A stretch of 64,000 nucleotides of DNA from Linyphia triangularis (GCA_963978545.1 OZ021723.1:806001-870000); one strand, 5' to 3'. Numbered from the stretch's first letter, positions 22,148 to 33,584 are shown. A program made the numbers and translations. Notes: generated from the sequence alone by a model not told the origin.

Positions 22148-24880
22148 ATGGAAGACGGTGATGCAACTAAATTGAAAACGTATCGTCACTGCAGAGTTGT
22201 CTTCGGTTTAAAGTGTAGTCCTTTCCTCTTGAATGCCACCTTGAAACATCATCTGGAGACGGCTCCTCCTCACTTTAAGGACACTGCCTTGAAGTTAATG
22301 GACTCTTTCTATGTAGATAACTGTCTTGCTGGTTTCGACACTGTTGAGGGCTGTGAGCTGTTCATTGAAGAAGCCAGGGAGTTACTACGATCTGGAAAAT
22401 TTGATTTGAGAGGATGGAGAAGAAATTACTGCATTTCAGAGTCTGACCAGGTTCCGAATGTAATCAATGAGCCAGAAGAAAACGAAGAAGGAGATTTGGT
22501 ATCAGTTTTGGGTCTGACGTGGGATCTCTCCAAAGATGTTTTGTACACAAACACAAGTCATTACGAGGTGGAAGATTTTCGCCCGGTCACGAAGAGGAAA
22601 ATTTTGGCTACTGCGCAACAAATCTATGATCATCTAGGCATCATCTGTCCATTTACGTTGTTGCCCAAACTGCTACTTCAAGAATGCTGGAGGTCAAACA
22701 TACCTTGGGATAAAGAACTGCCTGAAGATATCTCGAAAACATTTTTGAATTGGAAGAAACAAATTGCATTTTTGAAAGACGTTTCCATCCCTCGATGGTT
22801 GTTGAAGAGAGAACTTCCCTTGAGACATTGCAGTTTACATGTATTCGCCGATGCCAGCAAATGTGCTTACGCTGTTTGCATTTTCATCCGAGTTGAAATT
22901 GAAGAATCTGTGTCGTGTGAATTTGTCAGTGCCAAGAATCGTGTATGTCCATTGAAACCAATCACGATCCCTCGATTGGAACTGTTGGCATGTTTGATCG
23001 CTGTTCGCTTAGCTGAGAATGTGAAGAAGGACATTCAAAGACCAGATATTAAAACGCATTATTGGACTGATTCCAGTAACGCCCTCAGCTGGATAAAGAG
23101 GGAAGACTGTTGGGCCATTTTCGTCGCCAATAGAGCAAGAGAAATTCGGAAATTGTCTCATCCTGATGACTGGCATCACTTACCAGGCAGATATAATCCA
23201 GCGGACATCCCTTCTCGAGGAAGTACAATCAAACACCTTATAGAAACCAGATGGCTACTTGGTCCAGAATGGTTAAGAGCTCCTAGGGAAGAATGGCCGA
23301 AATCTCAAATTGAGGTTGATGAAGAAACTTTAAATCAAGAAAGAAGAAAGACGGTAGCTACAAACACAGAAAAGGAGATACCTTGGTATCACACCAGACT
23401 TTCTTCTTACTCCAAGTTGATCAGAACTATTGCCTGGATGAAGAGATTCTGTGCTAATGCCAAAAAGCTGGCATCAGAACGTAACTATTTGCCATTGACT
23501 GTTGTAGAAATCGAGCAAGCCGAGTTAATGTTACTGAAAGCTATTCAACGAGAGGCCTTTATTTCCATCTCCAATCCCATCTTGAAGCCCCTACGACCAT
23601 AGTTGGATGATAAAGATTTGATCCGTGTGACTACCCGTCTGATACAACGAGAAGACACCGAAAGTTTCAAAAGACCTGTAGTCCTCCCCAGCACTCATCC
23701 TGTTGTTGATTTACTGATATTAGAGCATCACAGAAAAAGCCATCATGCAGGAGTACACACTTTGATGGCGCAATTGAGAGAAAACTTCTGGATTCTACAA
23801 TGTAGAAGAACGGTCAGAAAAGTTTTGAGAAAATGCAAGAACTGCCGGAGATTCGAAGCTTCGAAAGCAGAAGTTGTACCAGCGCCTCTACCTGAGAAAC
23901 GTATCAGAGATGCAGCAACATTTGAAATAACAGGAAACGATTTAGGGGGACCACTGTATTTAAAGGATGGTGGAAAAGTTTGGTTTGTGCTTTTTACGTG
24001 CGCTGTAATCAGAGCGGTGCATATCGAGCTTGTCCTTTCACTGTGTACTGAAACATTTCTTCTTGCGTTCCGAAGGTTCGTGTCAAGAAGGGGAAGACCC
24101 CTATATGTCTACTCGGACAACGGGACAAATCTCACCGGTGCTAACAACGTATTTCAATCCATAGACTGGCAAAAAGTAGAGGAAATGGCTTCAGTTAAGA
24201 GAATTCAATGGATTTTCATCCCTCCATTCGCTCCTTGGTGGGGTGGATGGTGGGAGCGACTCATCGGAATCGTCAAACGAATTTTAAGAAGAGTACTTGG
24301 ACGTGCCCGACTGAACTACGAAGAGCTTTACACTAGGATATGCGAAGCAGAGAACATAATAAACAGCCGTCCTCTTACTTATCTCTCAGAAGATGTAGAA
24401 GATCTGTAACCTTTAACTCCATCATTATTTCTACAAGAGATCCGTTGCGGCTCTGTTCCCGAATTAGATATATTCGATTCTACTCATTTGAATAAACGAC
24501 TCCGCTATCGGATGAAGCTGAAAGAAGATCTAATGAAAAGGTTCAGATTAGAATACCTCGGTCAATTGAAAAACTCCAAACTCAAATCCCCCACCACCCT
24601 CAAGGTTGGTCAAGTTGTGGGAAGCGACAATCTAAAAAGACTCGACTGGCCTATGGCCAAAGTCCTAGAGATCTATTTAGGAAAAGATAAGAATCCTCGT
24701 GTTGCTAGGGTAAAAACTGCCACTGGAGAACTTGTTCGACCATACCAGAGACTTTATCCTTTAGAAGCAGATGATGAAGAGAGATCTACATTGATTGAGA
24801 CTTTGCCTCCACTGGACTGTCCCAGCCAGATAACTAGAAGTGGAAGATTAGTGAAACCTGTAAAGAAACTAGACCTTTGA
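22148..24880 (+). pseudogene. BEL-P pol (RT C-terminus, RNase H, integrase), two nonsense codons
   Basis: One reading frame runs the whole length. Only TAG at 23600-23602 and TAA at 24407-24409 interrupt it. Domains in order: RT palm (CRVVFGLKCSPFLL, SFYVDN), RNase H with its Asp residues kept (VFADASK, YWTDSSNALSW), H2C2 zinc segment (HHAGVHTLMAQL ... CKNCRRF), integrase core (VYSDNGTNLTG, INSRPLTYLSED) and the DUF5641 C-terminal domain (WPMAKVLEIYLG ... GELVRPYQRLYPLE). Far better preserved than BEL-M, in line with its later insertion. Without its 5' half and with two stops it is inactive. Confidence 0.92.
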
Positions 24881-24937
24881 CTTTACATAGTGACTGTTAG
24901 TTGCGAACTTTTTTCCAAAGTTCGCAAGGTGGGAGGA

Positions 24938-25206
24938 TGTCGCAATTAACTGCAACTGTAGCGCCACTGATTTATCTATAACTGTAACGGAAAATAAGTT
25001 TGCGTTCGAGATTCTTTTTTTGTAAATAAACGTAGTTGTGTTCGTCTTACTGGTATTTGATCATCTATGTTGATATAAGAATTATTTAGCTATTTTTAGT
25101 TATTCAAGATCTAAACCAGCCCGCCCGACGTCGGAATCAAGAAGAAATCGAACCGTCGCTGTGAATAAAGGTAAGCAACCTTTATATTTCCCTTTTGAGC
25201 GACACA
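24938..25206 (+). repeat. 3' LTR of BEL-P
   Basis: 269 bp, TG...CA, same as the solo LTR at 20247-20515 apart from a few substitutions. Preceded by the polypurine tract and followed by ATCTT. Confidence 0.93.
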
Positions 25207-25211
25207 ATCTT

Positions 25212-25655
25212 CATCCGGAATATTGTTATCGTTATGAATTTTAGAAAATTGCGACCAAAAGGCTAGAAAATCCTTCGGCTCACCTGTAAATCTTTTCAAA
25301 ACCAAACGTGGTAACTTAAATTTACGTTTTTCTTCCATTGCATTAGAACTTTTCGATGCGTCAATATCCATGTTAATTTTTAATTCCACCTGTGTCAAGA
25401 CCGCACAAAATCTGTTCCTGTAGGTTTCTGCTTTTTCAAAATCTGCAGCGTATTTCGTCGCCAAATCTTCATCATCCAAGAGAACTTGTGCAATGCTCTC
25501 CTGTACGGCTTCCAGGAGAGAAAATTTATCCAATAATTGTTTTTGCAAAGACATAGTTGGTTTACCGTAGTTTCATCTTTTCCTTTAACTGTAAGCGGTC
25601 TGACAGACCGCGAGTCATTTTTTGTGGAATGCTTCCACCCACTAAAATATAGCAT
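25212..25655 (-). pseudogene. duplicated gag start of BEL-M
   Basis: Same DUF1759-like segment as 20970-20521 (LPRLVLKRFTGEPKDFLAFW), here keeping the FSKIHNDNNIPDED stretch in frame. It runs straight into the BEL-P LTR at 25206. A 1-3 bp change near 25550 shifts the first part into another frame. It is a broken duplicate, not a gene. Confidence 0.85.
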
Positions 25656-25934
25656 CTTTGACTTTTATATTAATTTTTCTGATACTATGTTTCTTAAACT
25701 TTAAACTGGTGTTCAATTTGTTTGGTGCAGTTTGGACCACTTGTAGCTCTTGCGCTAAAAACCTCAAACCATCCAACCACAGCAGTTAAAGGCTAAAACC
25801 TCTTCAGCATTATTGGCACACACCGTCAATGATTGTCGCAACGCTTTGCGTTTCGTATTTTCCCCTTCCACAATCACACTTTAAAATCGTTTAAATCGAG
25901 TAAAGCCAAAAGTCGCGGACGCCACAAAAACATA

Positions 25935-26192
25935 TGTAGGATCTCACTTGGATCCTTTGTCAGGTTCAAATTATGGAAGATAACAAACGCAAGTATACTT
26001 AAGAAACGAGATCAAAATCCTTCACTTCTTTCTTTTATTACAAAAAGTTTAGAACAACAACTATATAAAATAACCGTTTTTACATTCTAAAGAAAATTAT
26101 CGTTTGCACTTTTTCAGCTCGTAACAGAAACTCAGAACAAGTTGAGTTGTATGAAAGTCAATTCTTATAAGCAACTCCATGATGACGTAACA
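25935..26192 (-). repeat. duplicated BEL-M 5' LTR
   Basis: 258 bp, matching 21250-21507, followed by AGAACTTTGCG as in copy 1. Confidence 0.92.
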
Positions 26193-26317
26193 AGAACTTT
26201 GCGTTAGTTTTACTTGCTTCCAGGGACACTGCAAGATGATTGAAGTGTAAGGAAAATTAATACTATATTACATGGTTCACACTATGAAATTTTTAGCAAG
26301 AGTAAACATTAAGATTT

Positions 26318-26567
26318 GGTACTTTTCCATTTCGCAGGCTCAAATGTCGCCAAGCAGACTTTATTGGCGACAACGCACTGTATACACATAAAATTTTTTG
26401 ATTATGCTGCAAATCTTGCCAAGCAGATTGCATTTATTAATTTAATTTATTTTAGAAATGGCAGCGTTTTGTTTTCAAAAAGTTACCAGCGGAGATATTC
26501 TATTTGGCGTCAGTTGCCTAATTTCTGGCGACATTATCGCCTGTGTCCGCGAAATGGAAAAGTACCC
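26318..26567 (+). mobile_element. foldback MITE, duplicated copy
   Basis: Same ends and same AAGATTT flanks as 21633-21882; it was carried along by the tandem duplication and is not an independent insertion. Confidence 0.75.
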
Positions 26568-26778
26568 AAGATTTTAAATCGTATGTGAAAAGTACCAATT
26601 ATGAAACTGATCCTGCTGTTGTTTATACGCTGCAAACATTCATAATTAAAGTGAGCCAATTTGTATATGTTTAGCTACAAAATTCATTACTAAAATGTTT
26701 CGATAAAATATTTAAAAGTTGGAAATTGTAAAAGGCATGAATACTTTAACATCTAAAACATATTATAACAATGACTTA

Positions 26779-27235
26779 TGCAACTTTTAAAGTTACAATA
26801 CATATTTCAAGCTTCAAAAGCAATTGTTTACCAAATATTAAAGCACTATAGAACTGTCAACTTCAGATAAATAGGCCTAGTTGATTACACATTATTAAAC
26901 TAAGTAAAGGGACAGAATTAGACAGTTGGAACTTTCAAACAAAACTATTATTAAACTAAGGAATAAAAAATCTTACCTTTATTTGAAATATGTTGTTCAA
27001 CAGCAACAAGACGAAGAGTCAGTATAGTTTGACGAGTGTCAACCATGTTTTGCCAGCCCAACCGCGCACTGCATGATGGGATAATACATTTCACCTGAAT
27101 TTTGGTGCAACTCATCTATTGAGAAAGTAACTCGAATTGAACCACTTTTCTGGTGAAATCTCTCAGCTTCGCTAGATTAAACCACAAAAGTGGTGAAAGG
27201 TTGAACTATTATTTTTTACAGTATATATAGAGATG
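26779..27235. other. non-coding, with the CCACTTTTGTGG-type motif
   Basis: No gene. At about 27110-27215 lie GGTGAAATCT, ACCACAAAAGTGGT and GGTGAAAGGTTGAAC, shared with 872-935. The stretch may be the end of an unknown DNA transposon. Confidence 0.4.
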
Positions 27236-27480
27236 TAACAGAAAATAGCACATCGATTTTGCAAAGTTTTTTTTAGTGATGGATTAAAATTAAATATCCA
27301 AGGATCAGATTATCGAGTTACGGTCAGGAGAAAAGGAAATCAACAAACGTCAACTTACAACTTATGTGGAACTGTCAAACACGGTGGAGGATGCGTAAAG
27401 GTGTGGGGGTGTATGAGAGCTGCTGGTGTCGGCAATTTACGATATGGAGAAGGAAATAAGCATAGGTACGTGTTTCTTGA
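27236..27480 (+). pseudogene. Tc1-type transposase fragment
   Basis: The translation includes VFFSDGLKLNIQGSDYRV and VKHGGGCVKVWGCMRAAGVG, which match the Tc1/mariner catalytic block (V-x-F-S-D-E-S-x-F and H-G-G-G-x-x-x-V-W-G-C). The Glu after the first catalytic Asp is replaced (SDG for SDE). Only about 80 residues remain; no TIR was identified. Confidence 0.75.
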
Positions 27481-27789
27481 AATTCCAACGTAAAATGTCT
27501 TAATCAGTGCACATAAATTGTCAATTGGGATTTGTTTTCAATGTATTTTATCAAATCTTAAGCCATATGCGACCTGAGGTGCACTTATTAGCGGATTATA
27601 TTGAACCTTACAATTGGATATTTCTTTTATGCAAGCGTTTTAGATTTGAAGATCAAACTCTATTCTCAAAAGTTTGAAGCTCAGTGTGTCTTTCAATAAT
27701 ATATTGTACTATAGACTTCAATATATTAATGATTTCGACAATTTTTTCATAGATAATCCAACATTTCATAACTGAATCAATAACTCACG
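27481..27789. other. no feature seen
   Basis: AT-rich flank left of the Polinton target duplication. Nothing recognised. Confidence 0.4.
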
Positions 27790-27795
27790 AATAGG

Positions 27796-28542
27796 AGTAG
27801 TTAGAAAATAGGGCTCCGAAGCCATAAAGGGGGAGCGTGGAGCAGCCTTAGATGGAATGAGACCCCAGTTGTGGCCATTTCGCGTTAAAATGCCCGTTAC
27901 ACCCTAGTTATTACTTAAATTCTATACCTAGAGAGTATTCATGTTGTTTATAAGTAAAATTACATAACTTTCAAAATTGGGAGGAAATTGTATTAATCTA
28001 GGAATGAAAAATAGAAATAATCTGATATTCTAGTTTAAAAATGGTTCACTTTTCGACATTGGAGTTAAAATTGGAGTTAAATCCATCTAATTGCTGACAC
28101 TTATCTAATAAAAAAAATTCAAGTTTAAAAAACAGGGGGTGAATACTTATAGTTTAGGAAATTGAAGTTATGTTCAGCTAGTTGTTAGTCTTTTTAGTAA
28201 TTAAAAAGTTAGTTTTATAGTTTAAGACGGTGTACGAATCTCGATACCTGTTAAATGCTCCCTAAATGCTCCCAATACCTGTTAAATGCTCCCTAAATGC
28301 TCCCAAAACCTGCTAAATGCTCCCTAACTTTTCCCAATACCTGATAAATGCTCCCTAACTGCTCCCAATACCTGCTAAATGCTCCCTAACTACTCCCAAT
28401 GACTCCCGAGTCCCGATAGTTGAGCTTTACCCTCTATCTAGCAGTTCATTGGTTATTACCACGCATGCGCATGTGTCAAACGTTCTATGATTGGTTCATT
28501 TATTAACGGGGCGTGTATAAAAACTAGATACTTGGAGACAAT
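27796..28542 (+). repeat. left TIR of the Polinton, with a five-unit minisatellite
   Basis: 747 bp, inverse of 42909-43594. Between about 28250 and 28400 a ~31 bp unit with AAATGCTCCCTAA recurs five times; the right TIR has three. The 61 bp length difference between the TIRs equals about two units. The inner part has TATAAAAACTAGATAC, possibly a TATA-type promoter facing inward. Confidence 0.93.
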
Positions 28543-28719
28543 AATCACTTTTATTCAAGTTCCTGCTTTTAGTTAGCTTGTTTGGTCTAGACTTGCTTAT
28601 CAAGAGCATTTTACATTCATTTGGTCTTGTTGCAACAATCTCCTCAAGTGTGTAATTAGATGATTGAAGAAAATTCTACGATGTCTTTTAACGATGAAGC
28701 TGTAACCAATACTGATTTT

Positions 28720-28860
28720 AAAGATGTGTCAGCCACGCAACAAATGCATCTTTAAATGTGTTTTCATAGCATCCGATCTTTCAAGTGTAACTCCACATAT
28801 TCCACACTTTAAAATATATCCGTGTTGCTTCCTGATATGACGACTTCAAAATTGTACCAA
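28720..28860 (-). pseudogene. C2H2 zinc-finger remnant near the left TIR
   Basis: The minus-strand frame reads YILKCGICGVTLERSDAMKT followed by HLKMHL, a canonical C-x2-C-x12-H-x3-H finger, then a stop. No longer open frame is attached. It resembles the fingers in the intact gene at 39.1-40.5 kb in type only. The rest of 28543-29322 holds no gene I can support; a short open frame starts at ATG 28680 on the plus strand (MSFNDEAVTN...). Confidence 0.55.
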
Positions 28861-29322
28861 ATTATAGTCATCTAGTGGTAAACATAGAAATAAGTGGTTT
28901 AGTTATAAGAATAAATTAAAAAAAGTTATTTTTTCTGTTAAAAATTACCATTATCTTCTCTCATTTACATTTAGTCTTATAGTATTCATATCCTTTTACT
29001 AATAATTGCTGAATTAACGATAAGGCTACTTCTAAAGGTTTGTAGCAAGTATCATCAATACTAAAGTTTTCCTTCGAAATAATAAAAAATCAGATAGTTA
29101 AAATTCTAATTAAAGTTAAGAGAATGCATACATACTTCCTCTTTTATCAAAATTGTAATAAAATTCTACTTTTTCAATGGTGAAGTAAGTTCTCTAGTTA
29201 CAAAAATAATAATTCATGGCAAAAATTCAAATGAATATACAAGTTTTGGAACATCTATCTTTATTTGCAACATTTTCTAACAAATAACGCTTATCATCAA
29301 AGCTAGATAAAAATAACCTTAT

Positions 29323-30140
29323 TCACTGCAGTGGTAAATATTTCATGGTTTTCATTAAAAAAAATCGAACTTGCTTTGTCCGTGTAAAGCTATTGTTCAA
29401 CAAACAATCCTTATAATGTCGATGTCTAATGTGCTTCTGTACTATATGACGACAAATTCCCTTTAAGGTTTTTCTTCTCTTTATCATTAGTTGTTCTAAG
29501 ACTATACATTTTGGCAGAAGACCGACAAACTCTGAACTCATTTTATCCTTAAAACAACCCAATTTCTTCTTATTTACCACACTGTGGCAGGGATGGGTTG
29601 GTGGATAATCAGAAGTATCATACAGGTGAGCATTATTCTTCATATCTTCATAAAAGTCCTCTGTTTCAATGTGATAAGTCAGTGAATCAGTATCAGTGAA
29701 TAACAAGTTTGCTCGTTCACCATACAACTTCTTGATATAGTTGAAGTGAAATTCATACATTACTTAGTTCCAAAATAACAAATCCTGCATAAATGGGCTT
29801 GTTGAGAAGAATTTTACTTTTCATCCTCTGCACAGCTATAAGTTCATGATTGAAGAGCTTGAACGTATAGGAGTAGTAACTAACTTTTCTGCGCATTTTT
29901 TTCATGTTCATAAAATGCAGATCGACATGCCCACGAACATTTTCCATAGGCTTTCCACACACAGAATTGTTCATCAACTTGAGAAAGTTCTTCTTAAAAG
30001 TTGTTTTCGACATATTTCTCTGTTCAGTAATAAAATTGACATAGGTTTTAAGCCAAGGTTTCTGACTAATTTTTGCGAACTTTCACAACTTTTAAACCAA
30101 GTGATATGTAAAATTGCAAATTTCAATGGTATATAACATA
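29323..30140 (-). pseudogene. Polinton DNA polymerase B, C-terminal part
   Basis: Two minus-strand frames, 30013-29753 and 29760-29323. The first has palm motif B (FLKLMNNSVCGKPM, with Cys replacing the usual Tyr). The second has motif C (LLFTDTDSLTYHI) and the C-terminal HRHYKDCLL. They diverge clearly from the polymerase at 5.7-10.4 kb, so this is a second lineage. A frame change links the pieces, and the exonuclease domain and palm motif A were not found. It served to replicate the element; it is now dead. Confidence 0.88.
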
Positions 30141-31441
30141 ATTCTTCTTATCATTCAAATTCGGTATAAGTTTTATAGAAGAGATAAATTCATATCTCAA
30201 GGAATTTAATGCGTAGGGGGAGAGGTCTTCTAAATTTCATCTTCTCAAATACTGTAGGAATATCATACTTAAATAAACCCCTATAATGTAACCTTCATTA
30301 TCATTTCTTAGAGAAGTGTGAGAATTGTTTCATTACAAGATGAACTGTATTAGCTGTATTGAAAATGATACTTTCCTTGTGCTAATTGAAAATATTGAAT
30401 CGTTACAATGAAATGTTAGTTAGCTTTGTAATATTTTACTCTATTTCTTATGATTAAAAAGAGGAAATGTGTTGTATTGAATCATTTGTGTCTATGTGAT
30501 TTCAATAAAAGAATAGTGCAAACACTATCAACTTATTGTATCAACTGAATATCCACTTAAAAACAGGTTTTACGAATGAAGTTATAATAACGTGATAGGT
30601 ATTAATCAATAAGAATACACTTCCGTGTTATCTGAATTATATTCAACACATAAACTTCTAATAATATCTATAAAAAAACTTGATACAAATGTATTACATA
30701 CCCTAACCATAAAAATTTATATGATTAAGTTAAAGTATCAGTTATCTTCAAGGAAGTTAATTTAATGACAACAATTAAAAAAATTCTAAGTGTACACTTT
30801 TTTATTTTAAGTAATGTCAAAATGTAACTATCTTCAATTAACTTTTAAAATATACAAAGGTAAAAAAAAATTATTGAATCCTAAACAGATTTATAATATT
30901 GAAAATTTTCAAAATATAGCTGAAATGTACCAATATTTATTGAAAAAATTCTAATTATGACACATAAAAGTTAAGACTCACATTCTATAACATATTTAAA
31001 CAATTTAATAAAGCAGGTCGGTAGTTATCGAATATTTAGATAAATTTAACTAATTTCATATGGTATCCAATAGTACTTTAACAGACAAAAAAATATATAA
31101 AATTGATGTCCCATATTGACACATCCGTTATGTAATTTCTTTAAAAAGTGTTGAATACCACAACTTTAAGAGATTTCAAAGAAATATTTAAGGAAAAATT
31201 AACCTCTATTTTCCAATATGAATGTACAAAAACTTTATAAATACATGCTGACTATTATTATAATTTATACAATTCTTATTGAGTTTACTTAATAACGTTT
31301 TTTCGTAACCTAAATGGACAAATTTGCAACAGTCGTAATTGATTGAGTTGCTCCTTCTTAAGCATCATCTTGCTAAATGATACTTTTCTTCAAAGTCATT
31401 CGCTTTCATATCATTTAAATTGATACACGATCTGTCTTTCA
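30141..31441. other. decayed Polinton interior, no gene recognised
   Basis: AT-rich sequence with no open frame of note. A short minus-strand stretch near 31.37-31.43 kb (INLNDMKANDFEEKYHLAR) may be the end of a Polinton gene but is too short to name. Confidence 0.4.
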
Positions 31442-31625
31442 CACAGCAAACTGAAATGTCTTAAAATAAGACACAAAACTGTCTTAAACAAGTGGCACTG
31501 TTTTAAGACGTAAAATGGTGTCTTAATCTTTAAGACACTTGAAGTGTCTTAAAATGGGGTATTTTCAGACGTTTAGAATGTCTGAATTGGGGATATTTTC
31601 AGACAGTTGATGTGTCTGAAAGGGT
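31442..31625 (+). repeat. left TIR of the P-like element, iterated GTGTCTTAA / CAGACA words
   Basis: Within 180 bp the words AAGACA, TGTCTT and CAGAC recur about a dozen times in both orientations. The right end (37900-38126) has the same word set. Iterated subterminal words are the usual form of transposase-binding arrays. Confidence 0.7.
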
Positions 31626-32314
31626 TGTTTATGTTACCTCTCAGATGTTGGGAAGCTAAAAATACGTATATTTAAATTAAAATGCAATAAATGAGCTTGT
31701 GTTAAATTACAAATTTACTGTTTTACTGTCAAAATTACTGTTTTATTACCATGTTGCACATAACTTTTTATTGATTGTGTTTCACTTTCCTGGTAAATTT
31801 AAGCATGGGATTGCAAAACTGCAACACAACTGTTAATAATAGGCACACAACTATTAATATATCCAAGCAAGGGATTTGGGACTTAATGTAAATATATGTA
31901 TTGAGATAATGGACATTGTATTGTGGCTGAATCTTAAATAGAAAAGGTTTGACTTTCAAGATTGTATCACAGTTTTAAGTTGCTTTTTACAAGTCAACTT
32001 TAACATCAAATAACAAGCGTGATGTAAACACTTATAATAGTTGGCAAGTCTAAGATACATTATGTGGCAACATAAACTTATTTTAATGATGAATCAAGCA
32101 GTAATAATCTAATTATTCCCCATCTGGGAATTTAACTTGTTTATAACATTTCCCTATAATAACACTACATAATAACAATGGTTATAACACTGCAATGCTT
32201 CAATTATTATCGAATAGTTGAAGCAGATATAGGACTTAAAAAAAAAAAAACTTTAAAAGATGCATAAAAGATAAACAATTAAAACAGAAGGCAATTAAAA
32301 GGAGACGCTTCATA

Positions 32315-32890
32315 ATATGGAGGTAAAGTATATTAAATTTGAAAAGTATGCAAGTTGCGGAAAAAAAATTGTGTTTCTAAAAACGTCAGTTTTCCAAATT
32401 TTTGTATGCTTGTAAAAAAAATATGCCAGATATACAGTTGAAATTTGTTATTATAATTAAATAACATATTAAGTGCATACTAAAACTAAAATAATATTAA
32501 AATTCCAGTAATTTAGGGATGGGACCTTTTTATATTAATTTTCCCTGTCTCTGCGACTTTTCGTTAATTGTTGAGAAGCTAAAGAGAGGGCATTTAAAAA
32601 ACCTAAAAAAATGTAAGAAAAAGGGGGGGGGGGGGGAATTAAAAAAAAGGAATTTGAAATATCTGTAAAGATGGTTGCTTCAAAATACAGAGTTGAAGCA
32701 CATTAAATTTGGAAAACATGCAAGTTATTAAAACTTTTATAGTTCTTTCACGTTTTCTCAAAACTTTGATTTTCCAACTTTTGGTATGCTCATATAAAAG
32801 ACTATGCAAAATATAGAATTGAATTTTTTTATGGCAACTATATAACATCTGAAGTACATATTAAACAAAAATATTATTCAAATCTATGCA
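32315..32890 (+). repeat. direct duplication of about 200 bp
   Basis: The blocks at about 32320-32515 and 32670-32890 share AAATTTGNAAANNATGCAAGTT, TTTTCCAANTTTTNGTATGCT and TATGCNANATATANAGTTGAA in order. A poly-G run (about 32624-32636) lies between them. No gene. The flanking 31626-32314 and 32891-33084 are AT-rich and featureless. Confidence 0.6.
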
Positions 32891-33084
32891 ATTTAGTTTT
32901 TAATTATTATTACTTAAAAAATTGCAAATTTTCATATGCTCAACTAATTACCACATAAAAAAACTTTTTATTATTATTTTGAGAAAGCTGATATTAATGC
33001 AGTATATAGACATTTCCAATAAATAAAAAGCAAAAAAAAACTTTTTTTTAGTTTTAAGAAGATTCCTCTACGAACATAACCAAA

Positions 33085-33432
33085 TTTAACTCATTGCAGA
33101 AGTTACCGAGGAAAATAAGCTCCAGCTCTTAAGTAATTACGTATCCGCGAACGTTTATTTATACATAAACGACTCTGAAAAGTATGATGATGCCATCGAT
33201 ATCCTGGATTCTTTGTATATTACAAAGAGAAATGAAATCTTCGCCAGACACTGCTTGGCATCTAGAGTCCAACAAACGGGAGAATCTGTAAATGAATATC
33301 TACAAATTTTGAAACAGATGAGTAAAGACTGCGAATTTAAGTCCGTTACCGCTGAACTATACAAAAATGAGTACATTAGAGATGCTTTTATTCGATGTTT
33401 AAGAAATACTTCATGTCCGCTACTCCGCTAGG
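33085..33432 (+). pseudogene. retrotransposon gag fragment (Ty3/gypsy-like)
   Basis: One open frame reads LQLLSNYVSANVYLYI, then DDAIDILDSLYITKRNEIFA, RHCLASRVQQTGESVNEYL and ILKQMSKDCEFKSVTAELY, then IRDAFIRCLRN and a stop. The core R-H-x-L-A-x-R-x-Q-x-x-G-E-x-x-x-E-Y-L is a familiar pattern of Ty3/gypsy gag in invertebrates. Its base composition is much richer than the surroundings, and it lacks LTRs, zinc knuckle and pol. It may be a captured fragment or the 5' remnant of an inserted element. An AG just upstream (TTGCAG, about 33101) could be an acceptor. The family call is from memory of the motif. Confidence 0.6.
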
Positions 33433-33584
33433 CCATGGCCCACTAGACTGAGAAGGCCAAGTAACTGGATTCAAGATGGCGGCGCTTTCCGTCCGATGAT
33501 AGAGGAGAAAGCTGAACATATCCCCCTTTAAATTACCTAAATCTTTTTGGTTTAAATAAGTTTTTTCTTTAAACATAAATTTTA

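Larger units (their letters stand above)
22094..25206 (+). mobile_element. 5'-truncated BEL/Pao retrotransposon BEL-P
   Basis: Starts abruptly inside the reverse transcriptase after a junction with flank DNA, continues through the rest of pol, then has the polypurine tract AAGGTGGGAGGA and an LTR (24938-25206) followed by ATCTT (25207-25211). The 5' LTR, gag, protease and RT N-terminus are absent. The copy is explained by duplication of a segment running from mid-pol of a full BEL-P out into the flank. Confidence 0.88.
25207..26778. repeat. tandem duplication, copy 2
   Basis: Second copy of 20516-22093: BEL-M gag fragment (minus, 25655-25212), BEL-M LTR 25935-26192, AGAAC and flank including the foldback MITE at 26318-26567. 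Past 26778 the sequence continues as unduplicated DNA. Confidence 0.93.

Noticed and set aside
28250..28405. CRISPR-like array in the Polinton TIR
   Set aside because: The ~31 bp units are contiguous without unique spacers and occur in both TIRs; it is a minisatellite in an animal genome.
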